Made by a program: the position numbers and the translations under genes. DNA of 64,000 bases, from positions 2,294,001-2,358,000 of the forward strand of contig CAUWAG010000004.1 in NCBI GenBank assembly GCA_963556695.1, in the 5' to 3' direction. Below the pieces are notes generated by a model, which had not been told where the DNA came from, searched no databases, and saw nothing but the letters and a program-made list of their open reading frames with translations. Below, piece after piece: positions 33,225 through 44,838 of this stretch. Source of the stretch: Anthostomella pinea (Eukaryota; Ascomycota; Sordariomycetes; Xylariales; Xylariaceae). The stretch's first letter is position 1. Every line of letters starts with the position of its first letter.

Positions 33225-36200
33225 ATTTGGAGACTTTACTGGTTCTTTCACGAGGAGCTGGTCAGCATGCTGAGGAACGATGAGGGGGAAGTATCGGTGC
33301 TTCTTCTCTCGACCGTGCTCAGCGGGAAGAAGGGGCAAAGCAGGTTTGAGACTCTTCGCGAGACTTGCGAGAACCTGAATCTCGTTTGGTCTGCCAAATC
33401 GTTCCAGCAACGTTGGAATCGGAGATCTGTAGGACTTCAAGCAGTTACGGGCGTTCGACCATCACAACTCGGTCAAGCGGATGGATGATAGGACTGGGGA
33501 GTATGAGGCATAATACCACGAACGTCACAGGAGGCAGGGCAGATACGGGGATGTCACGGAGCTCAGTCCTGTCGATGGGTATTGCAGACCGCAATACCAA
33601 ACAAGAAGAATACTGTTTAGGGCCTAGGGACTCATGTCTTTGTCTTGATACCTAACAAAGTACGTCCGAGGCCGTAGGCTAGATGCTACCTCATCAAGTG
33701 TTTCACGGGTTCTTCATGGCATGACCATGACGATGTCCTCGCGCGATTATGTAGATCTTTTCGAGCTTGAAAACGCCAGCTTCGACAGGTGGTTCAACAT
33801 CGAAGACGCACTGCCTCACGATCAACGACACTCCTAATTCGAAAGACGCGAAGAGAGTCAGTCCTGGAGGTGGAATAATGAGGAGGCTCAACATGCTGTT
33901 AGGACTCAGGCTGTGCAACTGGGACAGCCGACACCGACCAGGGGAGTTTTAAGACACAAGCACATGATGTGACCGAGACCGGCAGTGTCATCCACCACAG
34001 CCGCGGGCAGGGTCTCATAATAGTAGCACAGACCACAGTGTTCAACGTCTGACTCGATTCCCGTGACGCGTGTGTCGCTGGCACATTCGCACAATCGGAA
34101 GATCTTTCGCGAGACGGTCCTCTCGATTTGGTTGGCTTCTTGGAAGAAGTTTGTCCACTGGAGACCAACGGCCGGCCAGGCCCACCGACACGCATGTTGG
34201 ACGCGTATGACTGCAGATATGCAACGTCGCGGTACAGACAGCCACGCACGTGCTAGCCGACGCAGCAGCGCATCAAAGACAGAGACATGGAACGATACCT
34301 ACAGCAGGTCCCATGGTGACGAAACAAGAGGTATTTATTATGATCTCGGGGCGTGTGGTTGTGCAATCGCAACAGCCAGAATCGCGGCAGTGGCTTTTGT
34401 GGCTGTTTACAGTTAGGTAGTCGGCATCAAGCTCTGTTGACACCGCTCCCGGAAGCATGAAACAAGGTTGAAAGTTTTGGAACTGGTCACCCGCAAATTT
34501 ACTGTTTGGTGACATGTCGCAAAAAGGAATACTGCAATGCACATCCCGCCTCATGGTCACGTAGTCGTACCGTAGTGTAGATTGTAAGCGGATTGATCAG
34601 ACGATATGCAGAATCCGGTGCTGTTTGAAGATGCCAGAAGGGAAACAGCTGTTTGAAGCTTCGCCGTACATCTCGGATTTCGGCATCTGGATGACGCTGA
34701 GCCATAGAATCGATGAATGACTGTTTCCCAATGCGAGTGAAGCATACGTCGACGATGCGGGTTTCTTCGTGTTCGTGCGACACCTATCCAGTTATGCTGT
34801 TGTGCAGGCAAAAAGGATGCGTCAGCGTTTCCGCCCCTAGACGTCAGCCACGCGGGTCTCGGCACTCTACATGTGTGCAAAGCAACGAATCTAGAAGGCG
34901 ACTCCATACATGTATGCTACTGACTCAGGTCCTCAGGTCTTGCTGCTCGGCCCAGATTCACGAGTGCGCAGTATGACCGAAAACAACACTCTCGTCAAGC
35001 AAGGTCAGGCGACATTTGCCACTGCCGAAAACCACCACAGCTCGTTTTCCGCTGCGGCTGCTACAGGTTGTCAAGTCGGACATATTGGCGCCGCGTCGTT
35101 GCGTCGTTGGCGTCGTTGGATCTCTGCCAAGAGAACCCACCCCATACAGGCGGACAGATATCCAAGATGAGGGGGACCACATATGCAGAGACCAGTCGAT
35201 CTCGGGCGATAAGAAAGGGGCGCCAGGTACTAGCAGCAACCGAATGAGAGTGATAATAATAAATAGAGGGAATAATAGGATTGTATGATGTAGTATCACC
35301 ATGCCGCGAGTAGAAAAACCATGCCATGAATGGGACGGACCGGGCGCTTGCCACCAATGGAACCGCAGTGGTGTATCTCTATCGACAGAGATCTTGAACT
35401 TCTCCATCGCCGCACAGCCCGCCATCCACCACTCGGCGATGGCAGATGGCGAATCACGAATGTCCATGGCCTACATAATAGTAGATGCTGGTGTGCTCTA
35501 GCAATGATTGATGCAAGGATTGAAAGGTGAACTAATAAGCCCACTCGAGCCTGTCGTCGTGGTCGACGCACTGTATTCAAAGCGCCCGAGCCCAATACCG
35601 GTAGCGACTCTGATACCGGTATGGCTTTGGTCAATGGTGATGCAGCCTGTCACGGCGGCGCCGTGCTAGGATGGCACAGGGTGGAATACTGGTGTCAGGC
35701 AAAGGTAGGGAGCAAATCCACGCTGTCGTCATGTTTATTTCGCGTCTGCAGAAGGTTTCGCTTGGACGGGATCCTACCGTTGTGGCTTGAGATGATACGT
35801 GTCTGCTTCCAGCGTTCACGACGGTTTGTCGACCCTGATAGACGATATGAAGCCATCCTCAGGCTCAAGAGTGATCCTGTGCCTTGACTCCTGCTGTACC
35901 GAGTTGGAGTTGGTACGAATCAGTGATCACCACAGATCAACACAGATCACAATGGCTAGAGCACCGAGAGCTAGCTACCCGTTCGGGTTAGTATGGCATA
36001 TCGCCAATGTCGTGGCACTGGCCATTGGCCACCGATGCAGCGGAGATTGTTGCCGGGGTGGTTATATAGCAAGATATGCAGCTTCAAAATTAGCAGCAGA
36101 TCAACAGGCTTGATATGACAGTCAGAAGAAGCCAGTTGCCCGGCACGAACAGGTAGGCCCAGTGGCCAAGCACGATAAGTTGGTGTTCTTGAATCCCGCT

Positions 36201-38098
36201 GCTGAAAGAGTGCATCGTGCATACCTGAACTTTGAGGCCGAGCAGAGCGAAGCAGCAGCAAGAAACCTGCTTCGTCAAAGAGTGTCTCAAGCCATGAAAA
36301 GAGCAGGTTGTTAACGCCGTCTGATCACGATCAAACGTTCGGGAAAGTATCGGCAGGGGCTTGCGTCGTGGGATGCATTGATGCAGCAATGCTCAGAACC
36401 TTGCAGGGATTCCCTGCTTCCCGAATTGGCACAGGAAGAGGCCAATCTCGCCACTGACTGTGACGCTGCCCACACATAGATATTAGAGACCGACTGCCAG
36501 TGACTGGACTCACTGGAGTGGCCGTCGGGGAGACCATGGGGAGATATGATAACGATTGGTGAATGCTGTGGATGAGTTCTGGACGATTCCTGCTGTGCCA
36601 TGGACCCAAGCACGCAGCTATGGAACGAAGACAGCGTTGTATTCGGATTGTTCGTCAGTCAATGCAATATTTGGTTTTGCAGCATGATGATGCACGCAGT
36701 AGATGAGATGGGTCCGCTGGAGATGGAGATGGACCAAGGCAGCTGGGCCCGTTGGCACGAATATGCTCAATCTGGCTCGTCTGGTGTATTATCATAATTA
36801 TGGCTCGAGTCCTCATCTCCCGCGTCGTGCACGCTTCCAGGCCTTCCCGGTCTCTGCGCGGCGGTGCCTCCCACCGGTGCAGTGGTGCGAGTGCCCAGCG
36901 GGGCATCAATACCATCCTGGGACAATCCTCTGCACGCCCACAGCACCTCCCACTGCCCGTCTGCGGTCTGCCAGGCCTGGCAAGCCCACTAGAGCCAGCA
37001 GCTAGGCCCCTAGTCTTGCCCCTTATAGCTGATCCTGGTCGTTCATTCGTGCGTCGCTGTGGAGTTCACGGGCCTGCTGCGCACTCCCCTTTTCTGTTTC
37101 ACGCCCTCCACATCCCACACGCCCCCCATTCTCCAGTCAGAACACGCCCAGACGCCGTCCCTTTTTTCCAAGACGGTCGGATTCCAAAACGTCTCGGCTT
37201 TTCATATCCTAACTCTCCCTCCTTCCTTCTCCCTTCTTTCCCATCTTCCTCCTTCTTCCCACTCGGATTCATTCGTTTGTCCATATTCCAGTCAATACAG
37301 AGGAAGAGCACTCGCTCAATAGCTTCCTCGCTTTAATACACCTCCCGCGTCAATCGACAAGTCCTGTCCAATCCGAACTTCTCCCTCCCCACCCGCGACG
37401 CCCACGACAGCTTCTCCATCACAACAGAGACGCCGACTTCTTCTCTTCACCCGACCGAACCGATTCGAGTTATTGAGGAGGTTGACTTCTTGGTTGCCGA
37501 AAGTCAGCACAGGATTTTAGGAAATTGACTCCCGACCAGATTTTGTAAACCAGGTACGTTCTAAATATTGCTGCAAGGCGTGGAGTGTCGGGCAGTAGTT
37601 TGCCAGCCGATCGAACCTGGGCAGTTGGAGTCGGGAATTCATGGAACAGAACAAGAGACAGTGGGCCACAATTGATCTCCAGTCGCCCGCCAGGTGGCTT
37701 CTTGACTAGCAGTTGCCGAGTCACCGTGCCTGGCAACCACGACAAGAGCCCCTCTCCCTCCACCTTCCACATCGCCTCACCTCTTCCTGCCATTCATAAA
37801 TTGTTTTCGTCAGGCCAGGCCGAGCTTTGGTCTTTCTGCGTGCTGGTAAATTACTGCAAACGTGTCATACCCCCAAACACATCCTGCTGCGACGGTCGCA
37901 GTCATCCCTTCACCCATCAACATCACTTTTTGGGGCTTGCCAGCACCAGTCAATCCCAATCATACGCCTTATTCCCAGACTTCCCACCATTGCCTTACTG
38001 TGTTTGTCAGTAGGGAATTTGTCGTATACATTTTCCGATCTTCTGGCCCGAAACCGAGCCAGGACAAGCAAGCTGACTCGCCTCCCAAAGTAACCACA
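33225..38098. other. long intergenic region upstream of ECM33; no gene supported
   Basis: About 4.9 kb with only weak, unlinked frames on both strands (for example minus 34958-35467 and plus 36752-37336). The right end (about 37050-38098) is C/T-rich and reads as a long promoter and leader of ECM33. A possible leader intron donor, CAG-GTACGTT, is at 37554. Non-coding RNA cannot be excluded. Confidence 0.45.
37211..37265 (+). promoter_or_regulatory. pyrimidine-rich tract in the ECM33 upstream region
   Basis: Some 55 bases almost wholly C and T, in the strand sense of ECM33. Such CT tracts are common just before transcription starts of highly expressed genes in filamentous fungi. Position relative to the start site is inference. 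Confidence 0.5.
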
Positions 38099-39364
38099 AT
38101 GTTCAGCAAGGAGCTCCTCTCCGCCGTCGCGGCTATCAGCTTCGTGTCCGGTAAGTTGCAACGCGCTCAGCCGTCCCCAACCATTAATTGTCTAACCCGA
38201 TGCCCAGGTGCCGCCGCTGTCAGCTGTTCCGACCCGACTGCCACCGTTGCCTCCGCCGCCGATGCCACCCAAGTTGCCAACTGCCAAACGATCAAGGGCA
38301 GCGTTCTTATCAGCACTACTGCCGGGCCTGACATCAACATTGGTGGCGAACTGACCGAGATTGGTGGTGACCTGGTCTGTGAGAACAATGGCGCTATTCA
38401 CAGCCTCCAGAGTTCGTCTCTGGAGACCATTGGTGGCATCTTCCAGTTAAAGAACGTGACGCAGCTCAACTCCCTCAGCTTCCCGGCTCTGGGCGAAGTT
38501 GGTTCCATCGACTGGGCCACCCTGAACTCTCTGCCTGAGCCCACCTTCGGCACCCCCGGTATCACCAAGGCTAAGAGTGTTACCATCGCCGATACCTTCA
38601 TTGAGACAATTGACGGCATCAACGTGGAGTCGTTGACGGATATGAACATCAACAACAACCGACGTTTGACCAAGTTCTCGTCCAGCATCAAGAGCTTGAG
38701 CAATGCTCTGTACATCCAAGCCAATGGTCTGAACCTGACCATGGAGATGCCCAACCTCGAGTGGATTGCCAACATGACCATTGCCAACGTTACCTCTTTG
38801 ACTGTCCCGTCTCTGAAGACTGTCAACGGTTCCATGCGATTCGACTCCAACTACTTCGAGAACTTCCTTGCTGCCAACCTTACCCAGATTCAGGAGGGCG
38901 ACTTGTCGTTCGTTAGCAACCCCCAGCTCCAGAACATCTCATTCCCTGTCCTCGAGAAGGTCGGAGGTGGATTGACTATCGCCAACAACACTGCTCTCGG
39001 CAAGATTAACGGTTTCGGTGCTCTGCAGGATGTTGGTGGCGCCGTCATCTTCCGAGGTTCCATGGACGACATCGAGCTTCCCAAGCTGGAGAACGTCGTT
39101 GGTACCCTCGTGGCTATCAGCACTGAGGACTTGACGGACTCTTGCAACACTCTGAACAAGTTGAGCGGAGGCGTTATCCAGGGTACCGTCACCACCTGCC
39201 ACGGCAACGATATGGATGCCAACAACGACACCTCTTCCGACACCAGCGGTGACGGTTCCAGCAGCTCTGGCGACAAGAAGGGTGCCGCGTCTTTCGCCGG
39301 TGTCAGCATGCCCACCATTGTCTCGTTGGCTGCCTTCGGCACCTTCTTCACTGCATTCTTGTAA
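38099..39364 (+). CDS. ecm33: GPI-anchored cell-wall protein ECM33, 402 aa
   Basis: Two exons: 38099-38150 and 38208-39364 (TAA). The 57-bp intron (GTAAGT...CTAAC...CCCAG) falls within the signal peptide, MFSKELLSAVAAISFVSGAAA. The mature part has receptor-L/LRR-like repeats, including LTEIGGDLVCENNGAIHSL, SLETIGGIFQLKNVTQL, LEKVGGGLTIANNTAL and ALQDVGGAVIFRGS, with many N-glycosylation sequons. It ends in a Ser/Asp-rich linker (DTSSDTSGDGSSSSGDKK), a small-residue GPI attachment site and a C-terminal hydrophobic segment (MPTIVSLAAFGTFFTAFL). ECM33 is needed for wall integrity and mannoprotein organisation, and sits at the plasma membrane and wall. Codon choice is strongly biased (AAG, AAC, ACC), which suggests high expression. 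Confidence 0.96.
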   Translation: MFSKELLSAVAAISFVSGKLQRAQPSPTINCLTRCPGAAAVSCSDPTATVASAADATQVANCQTIKGSVLISTTAGPDINIGGELTEIGGDLVCENNGAIHSLQSSSLETIGGIFQLKNVTQLNSLSFPALGEVGSIDWATLNSLPEPTFGTPGITKAKSVTIADTFIETIDGINVESLTDMNINNNRRLTKFSSSIKSLSNALYIQANGLNLTMEMPNLEWIANMTIANVTSLTVPSLKTVNGSMRFDSNYFENFLAANLTQIQEGDLSFVSNPQLQNISFPVLEKVGGGLTIANNTALGKINGFGALQDVGGAVIFRGSMDDIELPKLENVVGTLVAISTEDLTDSCNTLNKLSGGVIQGTVTTCHGNDMDANNDTSSDTSGDGSSSSGDKKGAASFAGVSMPTIVSLAAFGTFFTAFL

Positions 39365-40666
39365 ACGGAAGCTATGTTGATTGGCACGGCGGAGGCGTTT
39401 CACATATTTCCCTTTGCAGTGTCACCGAAACTGTTGTCATTTTCATGAGCCGCTTTTGCGAATGGGGCTAGGTACAAGGAACGGCTAGACTTAATACTGA
39501 CGCACGTGTTATTGGAATTGATCGTGCCGTTTATTGATCGCAATTCGTGATGCCTCCTCGCCTAATCTGTATCTACTGGCCGTAAATGCTCCACGGCCCT
39601 TCCAGACTCGCCGTCATCTAGTGGCGGCTTGTAGGTCGAGGAGTACGGAAGTAATGGTCACCTATATGGCGATATATGTGATTACTTGGGCTCATGTCTG
39701 GTATTTACAAAGTGTGAAAATGTTGTGGTATCGTTTTTTTTGGCGACTTTCGGGCAAGCAATAGGGCCCCAATGTATTTTATGGCTGTTAAAAACAAGTG
39801 CCAGACCAGCTGTGATCCTGATCTATTTCATCTTGCTCTCCTCTATATCCAGCCTTCTATTTATCAGTCTACTAGGTCACTCGTAGTATCCAAGCATGCT
39901 GAAGACGTATTGAAACGTGTCTTGTAGAGTTGGCCTTGTCTTGGGTCGGAATATTGGTTTATAGCTATGGTCTTTTTCCGTGTGTGTTTTCTTAACGCAG
40001 GCGTTACGAGCGGACTGGTAGACGGGCGTGTGGCAGATAGGTGTGTCCGCCGTAGGTACACTCGGCCCTCATAAGTCTTCCAAGTTGATAGGATGGATTC
40101 TAGACCTATCACACCCGCCCGTTAAGGACTGAACATACTGGAATAAGCATACAGGAATAAGCAGCTCTAATATTATATACTAGGTACTTTTAGCGCTTAT
40201 GTCAGTGGTTTGATCATTTTCAATTACGATAGATATACCGTTGTTTGCTGGACTGGTTGGTGGTGTACCGAGGCTTATGAGGGAGGGTTCAGTGTATAGG
40301 GCGGCGCTCTCCCTCTTCTTTGTTTAACCTGAACAAGCGGTTGAAATAATGAGTATCTGGTTGGCACGAGCAAATATTCCGGGGGCAGTTGACTGTAATA
40401 AGCACCAAACCGCTGCTTCCAGGATCCTACTACAGATTGGTATTCCAACCGCTTGCTTGAGATCTCCTATGGGTAGATGGATAGGTAGGTAACGGTTGGG
40501 GCACCCCTTCCAGCATATCTATGGCACCAAGCGTCTCTCTGTCTCTCTTGACCGACGGTTCGATATTGTATGCGGGCTTCAGCTTGTGTTGTTTCCGCGA
40601 GCAGACCATAATATTCACGACTATGGCACTCGTGTGTAGCTTAACTAAGATACCCATCAGTCCCTC
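39365..40666. other. convergent intergenic region
   Basis: 3' regions of ECM33 (+) and SPF45 (-). It contains a perfect small palindrome (TAACGC-AG-GCGTTA, 39994-40007) and an imperfect inverted repeat (40021-40042 with 40102-40124). No coding sequence. Confidence 0.5.
40021..40124. repeat. imperfect inverted repeat, possible small transposon relic
   Basis: GACGGGCGTGTGGCAGATAGGT at 40021 pairs imperfectly with ACCTATCACACCCGCCCGTT at 40104-40123. The sequence around the right arm is faintly like 12074-12093 (ATCTATCACCCC). No coding content. Confidence 0.4.
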
Positions 40667-42391
40667 TCACTCGTAGAGCCTCCGCTCGAACTTGTCGACG
40701 TCGTAGAACTGCGGCATGATGGTGTTGCCGGCGAACACGCGGCCGTCGAGGGCGTTGACTGCCTGTTGTGCGTTTGTGGTTAGCATCGTGATTCCTAATG
40801 ACTCAAATATGTGTAGATATTCTTTGGGCAAGCCCTTCAGATTTGGGAATCTTACCCGCAGAGCAGACACCTGGTCGGTGAACTTGATGTACACCCGCCG
40901 GCCCTCGACGTCGATGTAGAGCCGCTCGACGCGGCCGTACTTGTCACCGCACTCCTCGCCAATCTCCTGACCCAGCCCGCTCTCCATCTCGCCCTGGAGA
41001 TCCTCCATGCCGTCGAGCATGTTCCGAAGCACCACGACACTGCTCATAGGGCCGAACTTGCTGCCGCTGCCCGTACTGCCGCTGTTGGTACCGCTCTTCT
41101 CGGCGGCGGTCTTGGACCCGATGACGCGGCCGCGAGCTCCGCCTGGTGTCGCCCATCCGCCGCCCTCGGCGTCGGGCTTCTTCTTGCGCTTCTCAACCTC
41201 CACGCGTAGCGGTTGGACAATGCCACTCTGGTCTGCGCCAAGCCCCTGGCCCTTGGACCAGCCGTACTTGGACATGAGACGGGCGGCGAAGCCCTTTTGG
41301 CCTGGGCGATTGTTGCGGGGTTGGTTTTCGGAGGAAGGCTCTTCTGGCACATACTCTTCCCCATCTTCATCCATGGCGTTACCATCGGCAGGGGCTTGCT
41401 GCTCGGATGGCGGCTCCGGCCGTGTGTACCGTACTGGTTCCCGAGAGATGGTCGCGGCGGCTGGTTCTGGCGGCGGCGGTGGTGGTGGTGGTGGAGGAGT
41501 CGGAGAGCGAGGGGGTGGAGGAGTCGGAGAGCGAGGGGGTGGAGGCGTTTGGCCTTGGGATGCGGCTAGACGCCGTGCGTATGCATCGTCACCTGTATTG
41601 TCGTCTGGTATGGAGGCGCGTGGAGGTGAAGGCGGCGGCGGCGCAAACGAATATGCCGATGGCGGTGCGAATTGGCCTGTGAAGCAGTCATGCGTCAGCA
41701 AGCTATCATAGACACGTATATACGGTATGCATTTCAGAGACGCCAACTTACTTTGCACGGCGCGGTCTTCGTCGTCTTCGCTGTCCCAGCTTCCCCGGCT
41801 CTCGTCGTCCCGGCGTCGATGTCTGTAGAGCAAAGCCTTCCACTCCTGTACTTCACGTATCCGCTCGTCGCTGCGCAGATATTCGTCTACGTTCGTAGGC
41901 CGCGAGGGGTCATATATCTCGTCCCAGTCGGTCTCGACAGGCGCAAAGTCGCCCTTCTTCTTCTTCCTCTTGCGCCCACCACGCGCCCTTTTCTCGCCCG
42001 TGCTGTACATATACTCGTCGTCTTGCGTTGCCGCCCAGTCGGCCAGTCTGCTTTTCGCTGGTACAGGCGGAGCTGTTGCTGGGGCCGAGGTATTCGTGGC
42101 ATTATCGTTACTCGTAGCCGGTGGCGGCGGCTGTGGTGCTTTAGGGAAGCCAGCCTTGGGCTTCTGTGTCTTCTGTTGTGGGCGACGGATCTGCTGGTAG
42201 GGCTGGAACCGCAGGGCCGAGTCGGCGGGCTTCCTAGCAGCTTCCTGCTCTTTGACGGCGTCTATGGCTTGTTGCGACAGGACAGGCGCGCGTGATATCG
42301 ACCCTGCGGCACCGCCTTCGGGCTCGAGCAGGTTGGCGTAGAGAGACAGGCCTCCACCACCTCGGGGCGGCGGCGGTGGTTCGGAGGCCAT
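40667..42391 (-). CDS. spf45: splicing factor 45 homologue (SPF45/RBM17), G-patch plus RRM, 518 aa
   Basis: Three exons on the minus strand: 42391-41752, 41676-40856 and 40762-40667. Both introns (75 and 93 bp) are multiples of three and lack in-frame stops, so unspliced mRNA would still be open. The N terminus has LSLYANLLEPE and a basic run (GGRKRKKKKGDF), then a Pro-rich middle with TPPPPRSPTPPPP repeats. The G-patch is FAARLMSKYGWSKGQGLGAD, followed by PLRVEVEKRKKKPD. The RRM/UHM domain runs from VVVLRNMLD through ECGDKYGRVERLYIDVEGRR to AVNALDGRVFAGN. SPF45 recognises ULM motifs of U2-associated factors and acts in second-step 3' splice-site choice. The start at 42391 (MASEPPPPPRGG) is preferred over the earlier in-frame codon at 42505. 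Confidence 0.92.
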   Translation of the reverse strand: MASEPPPPPRGGGGLSLYANLLEPEGGAAGSISRAPVLSQQAIDAVKEQEAARKPADSALRFQPYQQIRRPQQKTQKPKAGFPKAPQPPPPATSNDNATNTSAPATAPPVPAKSRLADWAATQDDEYMYSTGEKRARGGRKRKKKKGDFAPVETDWDEIYDPSRPTNVDEYLRSDERIREVQEWKALLYRHRRRDDESRGSWDSEDDEDRAVQSKLASLKCIPYIRVYDSLLTHDCFTGQFAPPSAYSFAPPPPSPPRASIPDDNTGDDAYARRLAASQGQTPPPPRSPTPPPPRSPTPPPPPPPPPPEPAAATISREPVRYTRPEPPSEQQAPADGNAMDEDGEEYVPEEPSSENQPRNNRPGQKGFAARLMSKYGWSKGQGLGADQSGIVQPLRVEVEKRKKKPDAEGGGWATPGGARGRVIGSKTAAEKSGTNSGSTGSGSKFGPMSSVVVLRNMLDGMEDLQGEMESGLGQEIGEECGDKYGRVERLYIDVEGRRVYIKFTDQVSALRVRFPNLKGLPKEYLHIFESLGITMLTTNAQQAVNALDGRVFAGNTIMPQFYDVDKFERRLYE

Positions 42392-43024
42392 TGGAGCTCG
42401 TCTACTATGTGTGGTGGTAGAATACTGGCACTTGCAGAAGCTATGTCCTACTAGAGTATCGTGAGGGATAGCACCAGTTCTAACGGACGCTTGGCTGAAG
42501 ATCAAAGGCTACCAGAAGAGGGTGAGGCTGAGTGAGCGTTTCAGTGAGAGCGCATGATGCGATGCGATCGATGCGATGCGACTGGATGTGATGCATGTAT
42601 CGGAGCCTTCTGCGGCAGTTGGAAGTCTTGGAATTTACAGGGGTTCAATGCCGCTAAATTCAGCTGGATGCTGGAGCGACGATTGGCCAATGGCTTCTGT
42701 AGGATGTGGCTGCTTGCTGGAGCTCTCCAGCCTCTCCCGATAGCGGCATGGCGGGACTGCGCCGGATTACCGTTGTTCGTCAGGTCAGAAACAGAAACCT
42801 CAAACGGCACGAGCTTCCGGAGACGTTGATCATGCCATCCTGCTTGTCGCATGTCCCATAGACCTTCTTGCAGCAAGTGCATTTTCTTTCCTCCTGTCGC
42901 TATAGATTCTCTATGTTTGTCTGTATAGATTTCTCTCTATAGATTCCTGTCCTCGGCTTTCCTAAGGGTCATTACATTCATCTGGTCCAAGATTTGTGCT
43001 GCTATATGCCTCCCTGAGTCCGAC
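42392..43024. other. divergent promoter region, SPF45 (-) and PCS60 (+)
   Basis: Includes a GATGC-based mirror repeat (GATGCGATGCGATCGATGCG, from 42556) and three TATAGATT-type units (42901-42948) close to the PCS60 start. No gene. Confidence 0.5.
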
Positions 43025-44838
43025 ATGGCTACCCTCCAGAACTCGATCAACGGCGCGAGCTCCTCTGCCGCCGTGATAATTCCCTCGAAAACGACACCGT
43101 TAACAATCACCTACAAAGACCTCCTTGCCGAATGCGCCTCGTTCCAGCGCAAGCTCGCTGCCATCGGCATCGACCACGGTTCGCCAGTCTCGATAGCTAC
43201 GGTCAACTCGTACGAATTCATCGTCTCTTTCCTGGCCGCCTCCTGGCAGCGTGGGATTGCGGCCCCTCTGAACCCGGCGTACAAGCAGGACGAGTTCGAG
43301 TTCTACATTGAAGACATCAAGTCGGCCGTCGTTCTGGTGCCCAAGGGGGCTTACAAGGCCAACGCGCCGTCTGTGAAGGCTGCTAAGAAGTTCAATGCTG
43401 CCATTGCTGAGTGCTATTGGGACGATGCGCAGCGAGAGGTCGCCCTGGATGTGAAAGAGCTCGGTCAGTTGAAGGGAAAAAATAAGGCAGATATTCTCCA
43501 GGCTCAGCCTGACGATGTTGCGTTGGTCTTGCATACAAGGTATGTGCTTCAAAGGTCTAGGGACAAAGTATATAGGAAGGAGACTGACCCAATTGCTTCC
43601 AGCGGCACGACCTCGCGGCCTAAAGTCGTAAGTTGGGGACCTCCGAAAGGCTGCGGGATGTTATCTGACAAGAGAACTAGGTTCCCTTGACACATCGCAA
43701 CTTGACAAGGACAATGAGTGAGTAAATCGAGGCGAGGTCGTCTGGCTGGACCCCTCTGAATAGCCTCGGACTCCCAATAGAACAATATACTAACATGGTG
43801 ATAGAAAATATCAAAGATACTTACAAGTTGACCGCGCAAGACCGAACGATGCTGGTCATGCCACTCTTCCACGTCCATGGCCTTCTCTGTGCTCTCCTAG
43901 CACCCCTTCACTGTGGTGCTTCCATGATTGTGCCTACAAAGTTTTCTGCGTCAGAGTTTTGGAAAGACTTCATCGAATACAAGGCAAACTGGTACACGGC
44001 TGTACCAACGATCCATCAGATCCTCCTTAAGAGCCCTGCGCCGAGCCCTATGCCCAACATCCGCTTCATTCGTTCCTGTTCCTCGCCGCTCTCCCCTACT
44101 GTCTTCCACCAGCTGGAGGAGAAATTCAAGGCGCCGGTACTTGAAGCATACGCGATGACAGAGGCCGCTCATCAGATGACCTCAAACCCCTTGCCGCCGG
44201 CAAAGCGCAAGCCAGGGACCGTAGGCCTCGGGCAGGGCGTCGAAGTCAAGATCCTCAACGACGCCGGCGACGAGCTGCCGCAGGGAGGCGAGGGCGAGAT
44301 CTGCATCAAGGGCGAGAACGTCACGAAGGGCTACATGAACAACCCTTCCGCCAACGCTACTGCCTTTGCGAAAGGCGGCTTCTTCCGCACCGGCGACCAG
44401 GGCAAGAAGGACGAGGACGGCTACATCGTCATCACGGGCCGTATCAAGGAGCTCATCATGAAGGGCGGCGAGAAGATCAGCCCTATCGAGCTGGACAACG
44501 TGCTGACGAGACACCCCGCCGTGTCGGAAGCTGTTAGCTTTGCCATTCCAGACGAGCTCTACGGCCAAGAAATCGGTGTTGCGATTGTGCTGAAGAGCGG
44601 CGCGAAGCTTGGCCAGGACGAGTTGAGGGGCTGGTGCAGCGAAAGGGTGGCCAAGTGGAAGGTGCCCAAGAAGGTGAGTCCGACTGTACCAAGAACACCG
44701 GTCTCAAATACAGTACGCTGATGGTATACACAGATTTACTTCACAGAAACCATGCCCAAGACCGCGACGGGCAAGATCCAGCGACGCATCGTGGCAGAGA
44801 CCATGCAGAAACAAGAGTCTCCAAAGGCCAAGCTATAG
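43025..44838 (+). CDS. pcs60: peroxisomal acyl/oxalyl-CoA synthetase, PCS60/FAT2 type, 516 aa
   Basis: Five exons: 43025-43539, 43603-43627 (only 25 bp), 43681-43717 (37 bp), 43805-44673 and 44734-44838 (TAG); all in phase. It belongs to the ANL adenylate-forming superfamily. The P-loop is HTSGTTSRPKVVPLTHRNL, its Ser variant being normal for Pcs60. Further motifs are MPLFHVHGLLCALLAPL, EAYAMTEAAHQMTSNPLPP, FFRTGDQGKKDEDGYI, ITGRIKELIMKGGEKISP and the catalytic Lys in PKTATGKIQRR. The C terminus AKL is a peroxisomal PTS1 signal. Yeast Pcs60 is an oxalyl-CoA synthetase in oxalate breakdown; plant orthologues are too. Activity here is inferred by family. The two tiny exons hide the P-loop from single-frame reading. 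Confidence 0.95.

Noticed and set aside
41007..41711. 234-codon Gly/Ser-rich frame, plus strand
   Set aside because: Antisense of the Pro-rich region of SPF45.
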